DNA of 64,000 nucleotides, taken from positions 1-64,000 of the forward strand of contig JAJSAL010000140.1 in NCBI GenBank assembly GCA_024274705.1. The letters run 5' to 3'. Below the pieces are notes generated by a model. That model was not told where the DNA came from. It was given only the letters and a program-made list of their open reading frames with translations, and did no database searches. Shown one piece after another: positions 9,377-19,357 of the stretch. The position numbers and the translations under genes were made by a program. Each line of letters begins with the position of its first letter. Position 1 is the first letter of the stretch. This DNA is from Spirochaetota bacterium. GTDB taxonomy: Bacteria > Spirochaetota > Spirochaetia > SPDA01 > JAJSAL01.

Positions 9377-10009
9377 TTCATGGATTTTCAGATAGGTAAA
9401 CACCATTGATCCAAGTAATACGGCTGTACTGAGGATCGCAATAACCAGGAAACCGCTCCAGTACAACATGGTGACTGCGGCTGCAGCTGCCATGTAACCA
9501 AATATCGCACATAGTCCCGCATACCGTTTCCATCCGAAATTCTGATCGAAAATGACGATACCGACAACGATTGCTAAAACGGAAGCAATACGCAGCGAAG
9601 GCTGCAGAAACAATACATACAGATCCCGCAGTTCAGAATAGATGAGGACATCTGAAATTACCAGGATCGAATAGAAACCGCTGAAGAATATAAGGGCTTT
9701 CTCTCCGACATTTGTGTCACTGTGGGTGTAACCTCTTCGTGCGATGTAAAAGATGAAGTACAGGCCCAATGGAAACAGGAGAAGAAAAAGATGCTCATTG
9801 AACAGTACATGAAAAAAAATCCGCTGCATCGTCAATTCTGCAGGCAAAGGACGGCGAATGTTTTGAACGATGAGAAAGGATGGCGTCGCCAGGATAACAC
9901 CGAAAAAGAAAGTCTTCCATGTCTTTCCGTCTGTCAGGCCGGGCTCATGCTTTAGGCCCATGAAGAGGAGGAAAGAGAGAGGAATCGACAGGATAGCGTA
10001 CATAATCAT
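9374..10009 (-). CDS. Integral membrane protein, unknown
   Basis: Multiple hydrophobic segments through a 211-aa ORF. Confidence 0.6.
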   Translation of the reverse strand: MIMYAILSIPLSFLLFMGLKHEPGLTDGKTWKTFFFGVILATPSFLIVQNIRRPLPAELTMQRIFFHVLFNEHLFLLLFPLGLYFIFYIARRGYTHSDTNVGEKALIFFSGFYSILVISDVLIYSELRDLYVLFLQPSLRIASVLAIVVGIVIFDQNFGWKRYAGLCAIFGYMAAAAAVTMLYWSGFLVIAILSTAVLLGSMVFTYLKIHE

Positions 10010-10068
10010 TGCTTGGAAAAACTATCACTTACTCAGCCTTTTATCAACACACCGTGAATCAATACCTC

Positions 10069-10521
10069 TTATTCCGAAAGCAGTTCGAGTTCATACTGGT
10101 CTACCGCCCAGTTGTGGTATTTCTTTTCTTCGCAAGCCAAACGGGTCAACAAAAACGAAATTTCTTTATTTCTGCAGGAACTGGAAAGTTTCGATAGAAA
10201 ATCCATGGCGGTCTTTTCCCGCTGCATTATAGTGTGCATAACATCATTGAAATTACTCGAATCGGTATATGCACTTTTCTGCCGGAACAGAGCCGGCGTA
10301 AGTTCTTCATCCAGGTCAAACACCAGATCAATATCGTACTCTTCTATTAGTTGTTGGATCTCCTTCTCATGATCGCACAAACCCTGGTTGATGATAGTAA
10401 GCAGATGTCGTAAGCCGGGATTTGTTGTCCCTTTCAAATATCTGTGGTATATGTCCCGCGTCTCGGTCTCGAAGGCTACAAATGTCTTCAGTAAATTATG
10501 CGCGTCAGATTGATAATTCAT
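10069..10521 (-). CDS. Ferritin-like four-helix protein, hypothetical
   Basis: Helical FVAFETETRDIYHRYLKG...DHEKEIQQL...EREKTAMDFLSKL...RLACEEKKYHNWAVDQ with spaced E/H residues. Confidence 0.5.
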   Translation of the reverse strand: MNYQSDAHNLLKTFVAFETETRDIYHRYLKGTTNPGLRHLLTIINQGLCDHEKEIQQLIEEYDIDLVFDLDEELTPALFRQKSAYTDSSNFNDVMHTIMQREKTAMDFLSKLSSSCRNKEISFLLTRLACEEKKYHNWAVDQYELELLSE

Positions 10522-10643
10522 ACTTACATTATAGTATATTTAATCCTAATGTCTATCAAACGGGGTTTTTTTCATTGCCTTTGACTCCGTGGGCAAGCTA
10601 CCTGGGCTGCACAACACATGGAGAATTCAATTACCGCTGGTGG

Positions 10644-10672
10644 TTTACTATTTCAAACCCTGATGATATAAT
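10644..10672 (+). promoter_or_regulatory. Promoter of infC-rpmI-rplT operon
   Basis: TTTACT-N17-TATAAT about 40 bp upstream of the infC TTG start. Confidence 0.5.
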
Positions 10673-10712
10673 TTATTCGCCGTTCCGTTAAAACGGAACC
10701 GAGGGAGGTGAG

Positions 10713-11231
10713 TTGTCCACTAAAGATTTGCGAGTAAATGATCAGATTCGGGTAGCTGAGGTTCGTTTAATCGATGCCGAGGGAAATCAAAGGGGAGTAG
10801 TACCGATAACCGAAGCCATGGGGCTTGCAAAGGATGCGGGGCTTGATTTAATAGAGGTTGCACCAAGGGCTGCCCCACCGGTATGTAAAATTCTTGATTA
10901 TGGAAAATATAAGTTCGATCAGGAAAAGCGTATCAGGGAAGCGAAAAAGAAACAAAAACTGATCAAGATGAAAGAGATTCGAATGCAGCCGAAGATCGAG
11001 GAGCACGATCTCAATTTCAAGACCAAACATATCCGGGAGTTTCTCGAAGATGGGAACAAAGTAAAGGTCACCATCCGTTTTCGCGGAAGGGAGCTTGCTC
11101 ACACTGAACTCGGCAGAGTGGTTCTTGACAAAGTTCTCGATATTCTGGACATTCCTTTTGCCGTGGATAAACCGCCGAAAATGGAGGGGAGATTCATGTC
11201 TATGATTCTCTCGCCTAAGACGAAGAAATAG
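10713..11231 (+). CDS. infC: Translation initiation factor IF-3 (TTG start)
   Basis: [46 protein letters not shown]...; SD GGGAGGTG; ends TAG. Confidence 0.96.
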   Translation: MSTKDLRVNDQIRVAEVRLIDAEGNQRGVVPITEAMGLAKDAGLDLIEVAPRAAPPVCKILDYGKYKFDQEKRIREAKKKQKLIKMKEIRMQPKIEEHDLNFKTKHIREFLEDGNKVKVTIRFRGRELAHTELGRVVLDKVLDILDIPFAVDKPPKMEGRFMSMILSPKTKK

Positions 11232-11383
11232 GGTCACGGAAATTCACGGTAGACTGTCCTTCAAGGGATATTCTCACATAGATCACACAGGCTATTGCAT
11301 CTCGCTACCTTTTTTAGTAATATCGTGTACCTGATTCAAAGTACGAGTATGTAATAAGATACATATAAAGAAGGGTTAATAAT

Positions 11384-11584
11384 ATGCCAAAGATGAAAAC
11401 GAAAAAGAGTGCAGCAAAACGGTATTCGATTACCGGTACCGGTAAGGTAAAGTATAAGAAACAGGGTTTACGCCATATTCTTACCAAAAAGAGTCCAAAA
11501 CGGAAAAGAAACCTCAGACACTCAGGGATACTAAGCCCGGAAGAAACAAAGAAGGTGAAGGTCCTGCTCCCCTATGGAAGATAG
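11384..11584 (+). CDS. rpmI: 50S ribosomal protein L35
   Basis: [37 protein letters not shown]; conserved order after infC. Confidence 0.95.
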   Translation: MPKMKTKKSAAKRYSITGTGKVKYKKQGLRHILTKKSPKRKRNLRHSGILSPEETKKVKVLLPYGR

Positions 11585-11618
11585 GGAGCATGTGAACACC
11601 ATCAAGGAGAACTGATCG

Positions 11619-11978
11619 ATGCCAAGAGCTGTAGACGGAACAAGACGAAAAAATAGACGAAAAAAAATACTCAAGCAGGCAAAGGGGTACTGGGGAAGTA
11701 GGAGCAAGCTCTTTAGAACTGCGAAAGATGCAATTGCCAAAGCTCATGCCTATGCCTATCGCGATCGGAAGAGACGAAAACGGGATTTCAGATCGTTATG
11801 GATCGCCCGGATATCTGCCGCCGTACGAAATGAAGGAATGACCTATTCTCATTTCATACACGGTCTTCAGAAATCCGGTATCGAAATAAACCGGAAAGTC
11901 CTTTCTAACCTGGCGATAGAAGATGCTGCGGCGTTTAAAGCCCTCGTGGATAAAACAAAAGAGGCACTTGGAGAGTAG
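11619..11978 (+). CDS. rplT: 50S ribosomal protein L20
   Basis: MPRAVDGTRRKNRRKKILKQAKGYWGSRSKLFRTAKDAIAKAHAYAYRDRKRRKRDFRSLWIARI. Confidence 0.97.
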   Translation: MPRAVDGTRRKNRRKKILKQAKGYWGSRSKLFRTAKDAIAKAHAYAYRDRKRRKRDFRSLWIARISAAVRNEGMTYSHFIHGLQKSGIEINRKVLSNLAIEDAAAFKALVDKTKEALGE

Positions 11979-11984
11979 AAGAGC

Positions 11985-12389
11985 ATGATAACGCTGGAAC
12001 AAATCCACCAGCTCGATCAGAGAGTCCGCAACGCTGTTGAGCTCATACAGAAACTCAGGTCGGAAAATGAATCGCTGAAACTCAAACTGGATGGATATGA
12101 AAAGAGGATTGAAGAGCTCCAGAAACTGGTTTCAGACTACAAGGAAGATCAGGGAGAAATCGAGAAAGGCATTCTCAAGGCACTTGACCAGCTTGACGCT
12201 CTGGAAGATGAGATAGACTCACCGGAGCCGAGTGCGCATGGGGTGATTTCTCAGGATGCTGTTACTCCTGTTGAGCCGCCTGAAGTTGAACCGGATCTCA
12301 CCCCTTCCTCAAACGGAGATACAGAAGAAGATCCTAACGAAACTCCGGAGCAGGACGAAGATTCAACATCTGAACTGGACATTTTCTGA
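11985..12389 (+). CDS. Coiled-coil protein upstream of zapA (cell-division associated?)
   Basis: N-terminal coiled coil (QIHQLDQRVRNAVELIQKLRSENESLKLKLDGYEKRIEELQ) and acidic tail; adjacent to zapA-like gene. Confidence 0.55.
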   Translation: MITLEQIHQLDQRVRNAVELIQKLRSENESLKLKLDGYEKRIEELQKLVSDYKEDQGEIEKGILKALDQLDALEDEIDSPEPSAHGVISQDAVTPVEPPEVEPDLTPSSNGDTEEDPNETPEQDEDSTSELDIF

Positions 12390-12408
12390 GAGCTACACCT
12401 GTATGTAG

Positions 12409-12717
12409 ATGGATACACGGCATGTAACATTAAACGTTTTAGGAACTTCATTGACCATTAAATCCGATGAAGAACCTGAATACATGTCTGAAGTGGTTAC
12501 GTATCTCGAACAGAAAATCAAAGAAACAGAAAAACTGGTAAAACTCGAAGATCCTCTTAAAGTCTGTATTCTTTCCGCATTGCTCCTTACGGATGAGTTG
12601 TTAAAAGAGCGGAGAAAAAAAAGCGGCACAGACATGAATGCAGAGGATTCTCTGGAGATCGAAAGAATCGCTGCAGATATGATTCGGCGGATAGAAACCA
12701 GTATCGAAGAGCGTTGA
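12409..12717 (+). CDS. zapA: Cell division protein ZapA family
   Basis: VTLNVLGTSLTIKSDEEPEYMSEVVTYLEQKIKE...LKVCILSALLLTDELLKER. Confidence 0.75.
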   Translation: MDTRHVTLNVLGTSLTIKSDEEPEYMSEVVTYLEQKIKETEKLVKLEDPLKVCILSALLLTDELLKERRKKSGTDMNAEDSLEIERIAADMIRRIETSIEER

Positions 12718-12724
12718 CTCTCTG

Positions 12725-13723
12725 TCAGACCATTTCGATACAGTCCCGGTCCAGAGCAGTGTAGTTGCTGCCCTCCACGGTTACGATCCGGGATGCCAGG
12801 CTGTTCGCTATCATGCAGCACCGCTGTAGATCGTAACCCCGTATAAGACCGTAAAGAAACCCTCCGGCAAAGGAATCTCCTGCACCGGTAGTATCCAGAG
12901 GATTTACCCGATACCCGGAAACAACCGTTATCTTACCTCCCTCCGAGAGCAGACAGCCAGCACTTCCCGTCTTCATGACGATTATTTCAGCCAATCCCCG
13001 GGCAGCAGAAAGTACCGTTTCCGGATCGGTGTCCTTCTGCTCGCTAAATCCGGTTATCATGGACAGTTCTTCCTTATTCGCAAACAGTATATCGACATTT
13101 CCCGGGAGCCACTCGATGAGTTCAACCCCGTACCGGAGGACAACGAAGGGATCTGCAAGATCAAACGCGATAGGAATGCCGCATCCCCGTGCCTGGGTTA
13201 CAGCATGTTTTGCGGCTGCCTTCTGATTTTCCGTATCCCACATGTAGCCTGCCATATAGATATAGTCAGATGAACACACCAGGTCAAATTCAATATCTTC
13301 CATGACAAGATCACGGCAGGCGCCCAGATATGTAAACATCGTGCGTTCATGATCCGGTGTCACCATTATGCCTGACACCCCGGTAGGAGTTTCTTTGAAG
13401 GAAAGACAGGGGCGAACCCGATGATTCCCGAGAATTTCCTCGAATTGTTTGCCGTAGGGATCGTTTCCAACGGCACCGATGTAGATGGGCTGAGGCACGT
13501 CCGGGTCTGACCCGAGAAGCCAGGAAAGCCCCCGAAGAGTGTTTGCACAACTGCCTCCGGGTATAATAAGCACGTCCTCATGGCGTGTTACGATTGAGTC
13601 GACTGTTGCCCTATCTACAAGATGCATGGTCCCTGGAAACGCATTGAACTCCTCCAGCATTGTAAAATCGGTATGCATGATGAGATCCATCAATGGGTTG
13701 CCTATTCCTGCTACAGACACCAA
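12725..13723 (-). CDS. PfkB family carbohydrate/adenosine kinase
   Basis: PGGSCANTLRGLSWLLG, GAVGNDPYGKQFEE, NPLDTTGAGDSFAGGFLYGL. Confidence 0.9.
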   Translation of the reverse strand: MVSVAGIGNPLMDLIMHTDFTMLEEFNAFPGTMHLVDRATVDSIVTRHEDVLIIPGGSCANTLRGLSWLLGSDPDVPQPIYIGAVGNDPYGKQFEEILGNHRVRPCLSFKETPTGVSGIMVTPDHERTMFTYLGACRDLVMEDIEFDLVCSSDYIYMAGYMWDTENQKAAAKHAVTQARGCGIPIAFDLADPFVVLRYGVELIEWLPGNVDILFANKEELSMITGFSEQKDTDPETVLSAARGLAEIIVMKTGSAGCLLSEGGKITVVSGYRVNPLDTTGAGDSFAGGFLYGLIRGYDLQRCCMIANSLASRIVTVEGSNYTALDRDCIEMV

Positions 13724-13791
13724 GGGTTGCCTCCTGAAATCATAGCCGTTGACATCGTCAAAGAATGTATCATACTATTTGATCGATAGCT

Positions 13792-14607
13792 ATGGCCCTG
13801 ATTACCAGTCAGCAGATTTCAAACTTTTACGATCGATACCGCGAACATGATGTAGCTTTTACGAAAGAAGTCATCACCGCTACCGGTCTCAAAAGAGACC
13901 AGGTGTTTATAAAATGCTTAGGCGAGCAGTGGCGGTGTATTATATACTCTACATCCATGACCAGTTCAAAGGTTATTCTCAATCTGAATAAACAGTCCTT
14001 TGATAAAATTCGTAAAGCCAACAATCTCGTATCTCTCCGCTTCAGTTTTACGAATCCAGATGCTCCTGACCCAATTGCATTTTTCATCACCGGCAAAGTA
14101 ACCGGGTATAACCAGTACAGCAAAGACAGTCCGGAATTGATGTTTCTTACATTATCGTATACGCAACGCCCTCCGGATAATCTTATCGAAGTCCTGGGTT
14201 CTCTCCTGGAAGCCTCCATGAACTCGCAAAAAAGAAGTGAAGAACGAATCCTGATAACTCCTTTAAGCTTGAAAAAACTGGGAATCCCCAATAAAGAGAC
14301 GGTCATTTTCGTCGAAAGCGTTCCCAGGAAAGGAATCTTAAGGGATCTTTCATTTTCCGGGGCAAAAGTCATCGTTGTGGGAGTTGCAAAATTCCTCGTT
14401 GGCAAAGACATACAATTGAAGCTGGACCTGGAAGAGAAATTTGTGAGAATTTCCGGAAAGGTCCTCAGGTTTGAGCCTGTTGAAGGACGTAAAGATCTTG
14501 CAGCACTGGTAATCCTCTTTGATAAGGAGAAGGTTCCTATGGAATACAAACTGAAAATCAACGAATACCTTAAATCGATAAAACCAACAATCTCTTCGGA
14601 TTCCTGA
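13792..14607 (+). CDS. PilZ-domain (c-di-GMP receptor) type protein
   Basis: C-terminal RKGILRDLSFSGAKVIVVGVAKFLVGKDIQLKLDLEEKFVRISGKVLRFE PilZ-like pattern. Confidence 0.65.
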   Translation: MALITSQQISNFYDRYREHDVAFTKEVITATGLKRDQVFIKCLGEQWRCIIYSTSMTSSKVILNLNKQSFDKIRKANNLVSLRFSFTNPDAPDPIAFFITGKVTGYNQYSKDSPELMFLTLSYTQRPPDNLIEVLGSLLEASMNSQKRSEERILITPLSLKKLGIPNKETVIFVESVPRKGILRDLSFSGAKVIVVGVAKFLVGKDIQLKLDLEEKFVRISGKVLRFEPVEGRKDLAALVILFDKEKVPMEYKLKINEYLKSIKPTISSDS

Positions 14608-14621
14608 GTGATAAAGGGCTG

Positions 14622-15758
14622 GTGATGAACGATTCCAATAATCCTTTACAGCACATCTGCTATATCTCTGTTCCTGAAGATTTTCATACAGAACTGGACC
14701 CTTCTTTTTTCAATCCTGCAAAACTCCTCCCTCTAGAGCTTCCCCCTGGAGAAGAAGAGTGGCGCCTGCAGGATCTGTCCTGGGAAATGATCATTGCGGC
14801 AATGTTGAAAATTCTCGCCTATCAGCCGGATCATGAAGACGGGGATTACTACCGTTCCTTTATCCTTTCAGTCCGGCCTGACATGGTAAATGAGCTGACC
14901 GAAGCAGGAATTCACAAGGCAAAAAATAGCGAGTTTGAGCTTGCAGAAGAGGTATTCAGCGCTCTTGCAAACCTGTTAAAGGATGATGCTTCGGCGATAA
15001 TCAATCTTGCCCTCGTTTACGAGCAGCATGCCGAAGCGTATGATAAAGTAGGTAAAGAGGATCTTGCAGAACGGTGTGTCGATCAGGCATTCTCAGCGTA
15101 TCAAAGGGCCCTGCAGGTCGATCCTGAATCTCCTGATATTCATCATTACACAGGGCAATTTTATTTCCGGTTAGGAGAATTCGAAAAAGCTGAAACCCAT
15201 TTCAGGATAGCAGCTGAAGAATCACCAAATAGTGATCAGAAAAAGGAAGTGATATCTATTCTCGATAAAATACATGATCAGCAGATGCTGGATACCCTGT
15301 TCAAGGAATCCTACGACTACATCCGCCTCGGAAAAGAAGAAGAAGGGATAAATAAAATAAAACAATTCCTTGAGCTCAATCCGAATGTCGGGAATGCCTG
15401 GTTTCTTCTCGGTTGGGCTTTCCGCAGACTGGGTAATTACCGTGAAGCCAGAGATGCGTTTACACGGGCAATTGAGATAGGTCCTCCGGAAACAGATGCT
15501 CTCAACGAGCTGGCAATCTGTCTGATGGAGCTTGGTGATTATAAAAACAGCAGAAAATACCTCGATCAGGCTCTTCGAAAAGAACCGGAAAACGTGAAAA
15601 TTATCTCGAATATGGGTATCCTTTCGATAAAGGAGAAAAAAATCGATGAGGCAGAAGGGTTTTTTCGAGCTGTACTCGAAATCGAGCCGGAAGATAACAT
15701 CGCCCGCCAGTATCTGGAGTTCCTGGATATCGATAGTAAACATCCGGTATACAGGTAG
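14622..15758 (+). CDS. Tetratricopeptide repeat protein
   Basis: TPR motifs: NAWFLLGWAFRRLGNYREARDAFTRAIEIGPPETDALNELAICLMELGDYKNSRKYLDQALRKEPEN. Confidence 0.85.
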   Translation: MMNDSNNPLQHICYISVPEDFHTELDPSFFNPAKLLPLELPPGEEEWRLQDLSWEMIIAAMLKILAYQPDHEDGDYYRSFILSVRPDMVNELTEAGIHKAKNSEFELAEEVFSALANLLKDDASAIINLALVYEQHAEAYDKVGKEDLAERCVDQAFSAYQRALQVDPESPDIHHYTGQFYFRLGEFEKAETHFRIAAEESPNSDQKKEVISILDKIHDQQMLDTLFKESYDYIRLGKEEEGINKIKQFLELNPNVGNAWFLLGWAFRRLGNYREARDAFTRAIEIGPPETDALNELAICLMELGDYKNSRKYLDQALRKEPENVKIISNMGILSIKEKKIDEAEGFFRAVLEIEPEDNIARQYLEFLDIDSKHPVYR

Positions 15759-15849
15759 TTTTTACTACCTCTTGCCGGGCCCACAATCTCCGGTCTTGGA
15801 GGTATGATGCAACATTTACAATCACGAAATACTATCGTATCATGGGATC

Positions 15850-18723
15850 ATGATCAATAAACCGACTGTATTCTTCTGCGTAATGCTGTGCTTAGGCACC
15901 CTGCTTTTCGGACTCGACGATTACCGTACCCGCATCGCAGTCCTTCCCATGTCGAACGAAACCGGGGATGCTCAGTATGACGCAGTATGTTCCACCGTAA
16001 CCGATACGGTTGCCCTGGTCCTGCGTTTTCTCGATGACTATCTCGTTTCCACCAGCGACGACGACCCGGACCTTGAACGTTACAACGCTGCTGATGTTGA
16101 TGCGGTAAAAACGATTTCCGAAGAGAGTGTATATGATGAAATTCTCTACGGTAATGCCGAAACCACCGATTCAGGTGGATTCAAGTTTACCTTATCTATT
16201 TACAACAGGTCTAAAGAAGCAGTCATTATCCAGGAGGAGGTAACAGCAGAAACGCTGCTCGACATCTTTAACGCAGCAGATGAAATTACACTTGCCCTCA
16301 TCTCACATATCAGCGATATCCACGTAGGATTTGGTTCCATCGAACTCATCCAGGAAAGCGGTAAGGGATTTTACCAGGTATATCTCGATAGTAAGAGGGT
16401 CCGTAATCCTAAAAAGCTGTTCAAAACAGTACTTAACGGCTCGTACACTCTTACTATCCACCAGGAACGTATGAAGGGGGATACGGTAGTATTTGAAAAA
16501 ACCGTGGAAGTATATGAAGATCAAACCACGAAAGTGCTGTTTTCCATACCTCCGGCCACTGAGGAGGATTGGGATTATCTGGAAGAGTTGAAAAATAATA
16601 TTGTGCAAACTGCATCAGAACACGAGGGAGATATCGAAGGGTTTTTTAATAAAATTGCAGAATTTCAGAAGGTTACTCAGACAATCAATTACGACAATGA
16701 CCTGATAAAAAGAAGGGATGCCATTCTCGATGAGATCAGCAAAACCGCTACTTCTATGCTTCAGGGCATCATTACCGAAGCTGACCGGAACTATTACAGG
16801 AAAAAACCGAATTTTGAAGATGCGCTGAAAACCTACAATGCCATTTCTCTCCTGGTAAACAATGTGTTCGAATACCGGATAATCGATACTACATCCGAAG
16901 GAATGGAAGGCAGAGAACTGATACAGCCGTTTCTTATAGAACGCTCCCCGGATGGAACACTCTTTGTTATAGATGGAACGGATGAGGTAATCCTCTTCTC
17001 CTTCGACCCGGAAGGCTCCCTGATTGCTTCCATGCCCCTGGGCATCAGCATTGAAGAGTATACCTCCGGGGCCGACTGTGTTGCTGCCGTATCGGCAGGT
17101 GTATACTATCTGGCTCCCGAAGGCGATTCTATTACCGTATTGAATAAATACCTTGAAACACGGCAGACCATCCCGATTCCGGAATATACCCCGGTGTCCG
17201 GCGAATCCGTCCACCTGTCTGTCTCTACCGACGGTATCGTCTATCTCCTCACCGACTCTCAAACCGTTGTCTTCGAGCCGTCGACAGACAAGGACTCTCC
17301 TTCCGAAAGAGATGCAATTATTGAACAGACTATTTCCACTAGTATCATGAATATAACCAACCCCGGCTTAAGTGATATCCGTTTCGATTTATTTTCCCGG
17401 CTCAATATATTCAGTACGAATGCCGGTGCCGTACTGCAGTTGGACCTTCTGGGTAATTTGATTGCAGAAATCCCCCTTACTGAGAGCGAGGAGCGTTCCC
17501 AATTCGCTATCGATACCCTGGGATACTTTTATCTTTCCCTCCCTGAAGAACACAGAATAGTCAAATACAGTCCCGATGGCGGTATGGTAACCTCTTTCGG
17601 TCAATTCGGTGTTGCGCCTGGAGAGTTTTCTTTCCCACAGGGTTTGTGCGTAGACGACGCAGGGACACTCTACGTGGCAGACTCTTACACCGGCCGTGTG
17701 CAGATCATGCAGCTTGTATCTCCTCCTATTCTCCTTCCGGAGGTGGCCCGGTACGGTATGCGTTTTTCCGAGCGGGAGAATAAAACAGAAGAGGCAATAC
17801 GCAAAGTTGGAAACGTAAGGGAACGAATAAAAATAGGTAGAAGTGTAGGAAGCTTCATCGGTGCAGGTCTCTTTGTCGGCGGCTCCCTGGGACTGCATTT
17901 CCTCGCTTCAAACCTGGAAAACAGGGCTATCGACCAGTATTACAGCTACCGGGAGGAGGCTGTCCAGGAAGCCTTGACTGAATTCAAATCCCAATCCACA
18001 GCAAACTGGATATTTTCCCGGATATCCCGCATCGGTGGATATTCGAGTTTCGGAATAGGTGCGATCTTTCTCACTTCGAGTATTCTCATGACCACCGATT
18101 TTGCCGTGCTCAAGCGAAGAACCATTAAAGACCTCCAGTCCGTTCAGTTCGACGGTGATTATCAACTGGATGAAGAAAGATACAGGAGCCTTCAAAGGGC
18201 TAACATGATCGGGTTCTGGACAGGAGTGATGCCACCCATCGCTGGAGGCGGAACAGCCTTAACCCTCTATTTCCTTAAGGATTCATTCACCGTGAAAAAA
18301 GCCGCCCAGGTAACCGCAGCTTCGATCGTGGTTCCCCCCATTTTTTCTCACCTCTACGGAGGGCGGTTTCACCTGGGGCTGCTGGCCGCCGGGCTCATTG
18401 CAGATATACTCGCTCTTTCGACCCTTCTTTCGATAGACCGGCTCGAACTCGAGGATAGTGATATCTATTCCCAAAACCAGACCCTGACAGTCTCTTCGAC
18501 ATGGGCATCGATGGAAAAACAGTTCCCCCTCTATCTTCTCATAAGTGCCGCCTGTATCCGGCTTGGCGCCGGTATTTATGACATGAACAACGGTTGGAAA
18601 GTTACCCATTCCTACAATCAGTACAAGGCTTTAAAGAAAGTGGGACCTGTCGCGGAAGTTTCGGTTTTACCCATTATCGATGCCGACCTGGGTATGGGTG
18701 TGAGCATCAGGATCCAAAAATAG
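15850..18723 (+). CDS. Large secreted/membrane protein with NHL-like repeat and C-terminal transmembrane region
   Basis: Signal peptide; GQFGVAPGEFSFPQGLCVDDAGTLYVADSYTGRVQIM NHL repeat; hydrophobic C-terminal segments. Confidence 0.7.
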   Translation: MINKPTVFFCVMLCLGTLLFGLDDYRTRIAVLPMSNETGDAQYDAVCSTVTDTVALVLRFLDDYLVSTSDDDPDLERYNAADVDAVKTISEESVYDEILYGNAETTDSGGFKFTLSIYNRSKEAVIIQEEVTAETLLDIFNAADEITLALISHISDIHVGFGSIELIQESGKGFYQVYLDSKRVRNPKKLFKTVLNGSYTLTIHQERMKGDTVVFEKTVEVYEDQTTKVLFSIPPATEEDWDYLEELKNNIVQTASEHEGDIEGFFNKIAEFQKVTQTINYDNDLIKRRDAILDEISKTATSMLQGIITEADRNYYRKKPNFEDALKTYNAISLLVNNVFEYRIIDTTSEGMEGRELIQPFLIERSPDGTLFVIDGTDEVILFSFDPEGSLIASMPLGISIEEYTSGADCVAAVSAGVYYLAPEGDSITVLNKYLETRQTIPIPEYTPVSGESVHLSVSTDGIVYLLTDSQTVVFEPSTDKDSPSERDAIIEQTISTSIMNITNPGLSDIRFDLFSRLNIFSTNAGAVLQLDLLGNLIAEIPLTESEERSQFAIDTLGYFYLSLPEEHRIVKYSPDGGMVTSFGQFGVAPGEFSFPQGLCVDDAGTLYVADSYTGRVQIMQLVSPPILLPEVARYGMRFSERENKTEEAIRKVGNVRERIKIGRSVGSFIGAGLFVGGSLGLHFLASNLENRAIDQYYSYREEAVQEALTEFKSQSTANWIFSRISRIGGYSSFGIGAIFLTSSILMTTDFAVLKRRTIKDLQSVQFDGDYQLDEERYRSLQRANMIGFWTGVMPPIAGGGTALTLYFLKDSFTVKKAAQVTAASIVVPPIFSHLYGGRFHLGLLAAGLIADILALSTLLSIDRLELEDSDIYSQNQTLTVSSTWASMEKQFPLYLLISAACIRLGAGIYDMNNGWKVTHSYNQYKALKKVGPVAEVSVLPIIDADLGMGVSIRIQK

Positions 18724-18732
18724 ATTCTCAGG

Positions 18733-19269
18733 TTACGGGAAATTGACCAGTTTATAATCCTGCCAGGCAAGCCAGTGGTCGTCTTTCTGCAGTACTTTTT
18801 TGATGACCCGCCCCTGGTCCAGGAATACGCCGGGTCTGTCGATTCTATACCAGCCGTCTTCGTTATCGACAACTGTAATCCCCCGGGCATTCAACTGAAC
18901 TACATTTTTTTCCACAAAAAAGTCTATAGCGAACCAGGGATGGGCATCCTGTCTGCGGTCCGGGTTCCCACTGGTTCTCTGCATTGTAACGATAAGATTG
19001 TTCAGTGAGTACCTTCCACGCTCCACAGGGATAGCTTTATAGGATGCTCCGGGAAAAAACATGATAATAGTTTTCTTCCCCGTGTCTTCCGATTGCAGGG
19101 ACAGTTGAACAGAGACAATTTTATATTCACCCTCTCTGAAATTCGAATCTATATTCGTAGCAATGACAAACAGGCTCTGATAAGGTGAACTCGGTAAAGG
19201 GAGAGACGAACAGGACATGAACACGAGAGGGATCATCACAATCAGGAGAGACAAAACCGGTTTTTTCAT
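18733..19269 (-). CDS. Lipoprotein, unknown
   Basis: MKKPVLSLLIVMIPLVFMSCSS lipobox. Confidence 0.65.
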   Translation of the reverse strand: MKKPVLSLLIVMIPLVFMSCSSLPLPSSPYQSLFVIATNIDSNFREGEYKIVSVQLSLQSEDTGKKTIIMFFPGASYKAIPVERGRYSLNNLIVTMQRTSGNPDRRQDAHPWFAIDFFVEKNVVQLNARGITVVDNEDGWYRIDRPGVFLDQGRVIKKVLQKDDHWLAWQDYKLVNFP

Positions 19270-19284
19270 AACTCCTGATTGTGA
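19236..19284 (-). promoter_or_regulatory. Hairpin spanning SD and start of the lipoprotein gene
   Basis: 13-bp perfect inverted repeat (TCACAATCAGGAG 19236-19248 / CTCCTGATTGTGA 19272-19284) enclosing ATG 19269; SD AGGAG lies in the stem. Confidence 0.55.
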
Positions 19285-19357
19285 GGTTTTTTCTTCCTCA
19301 TGTCAATTATCCCGCATACCCTTCTCCATTCTTCTGTTCGGTGGTAGTATACCCGCC

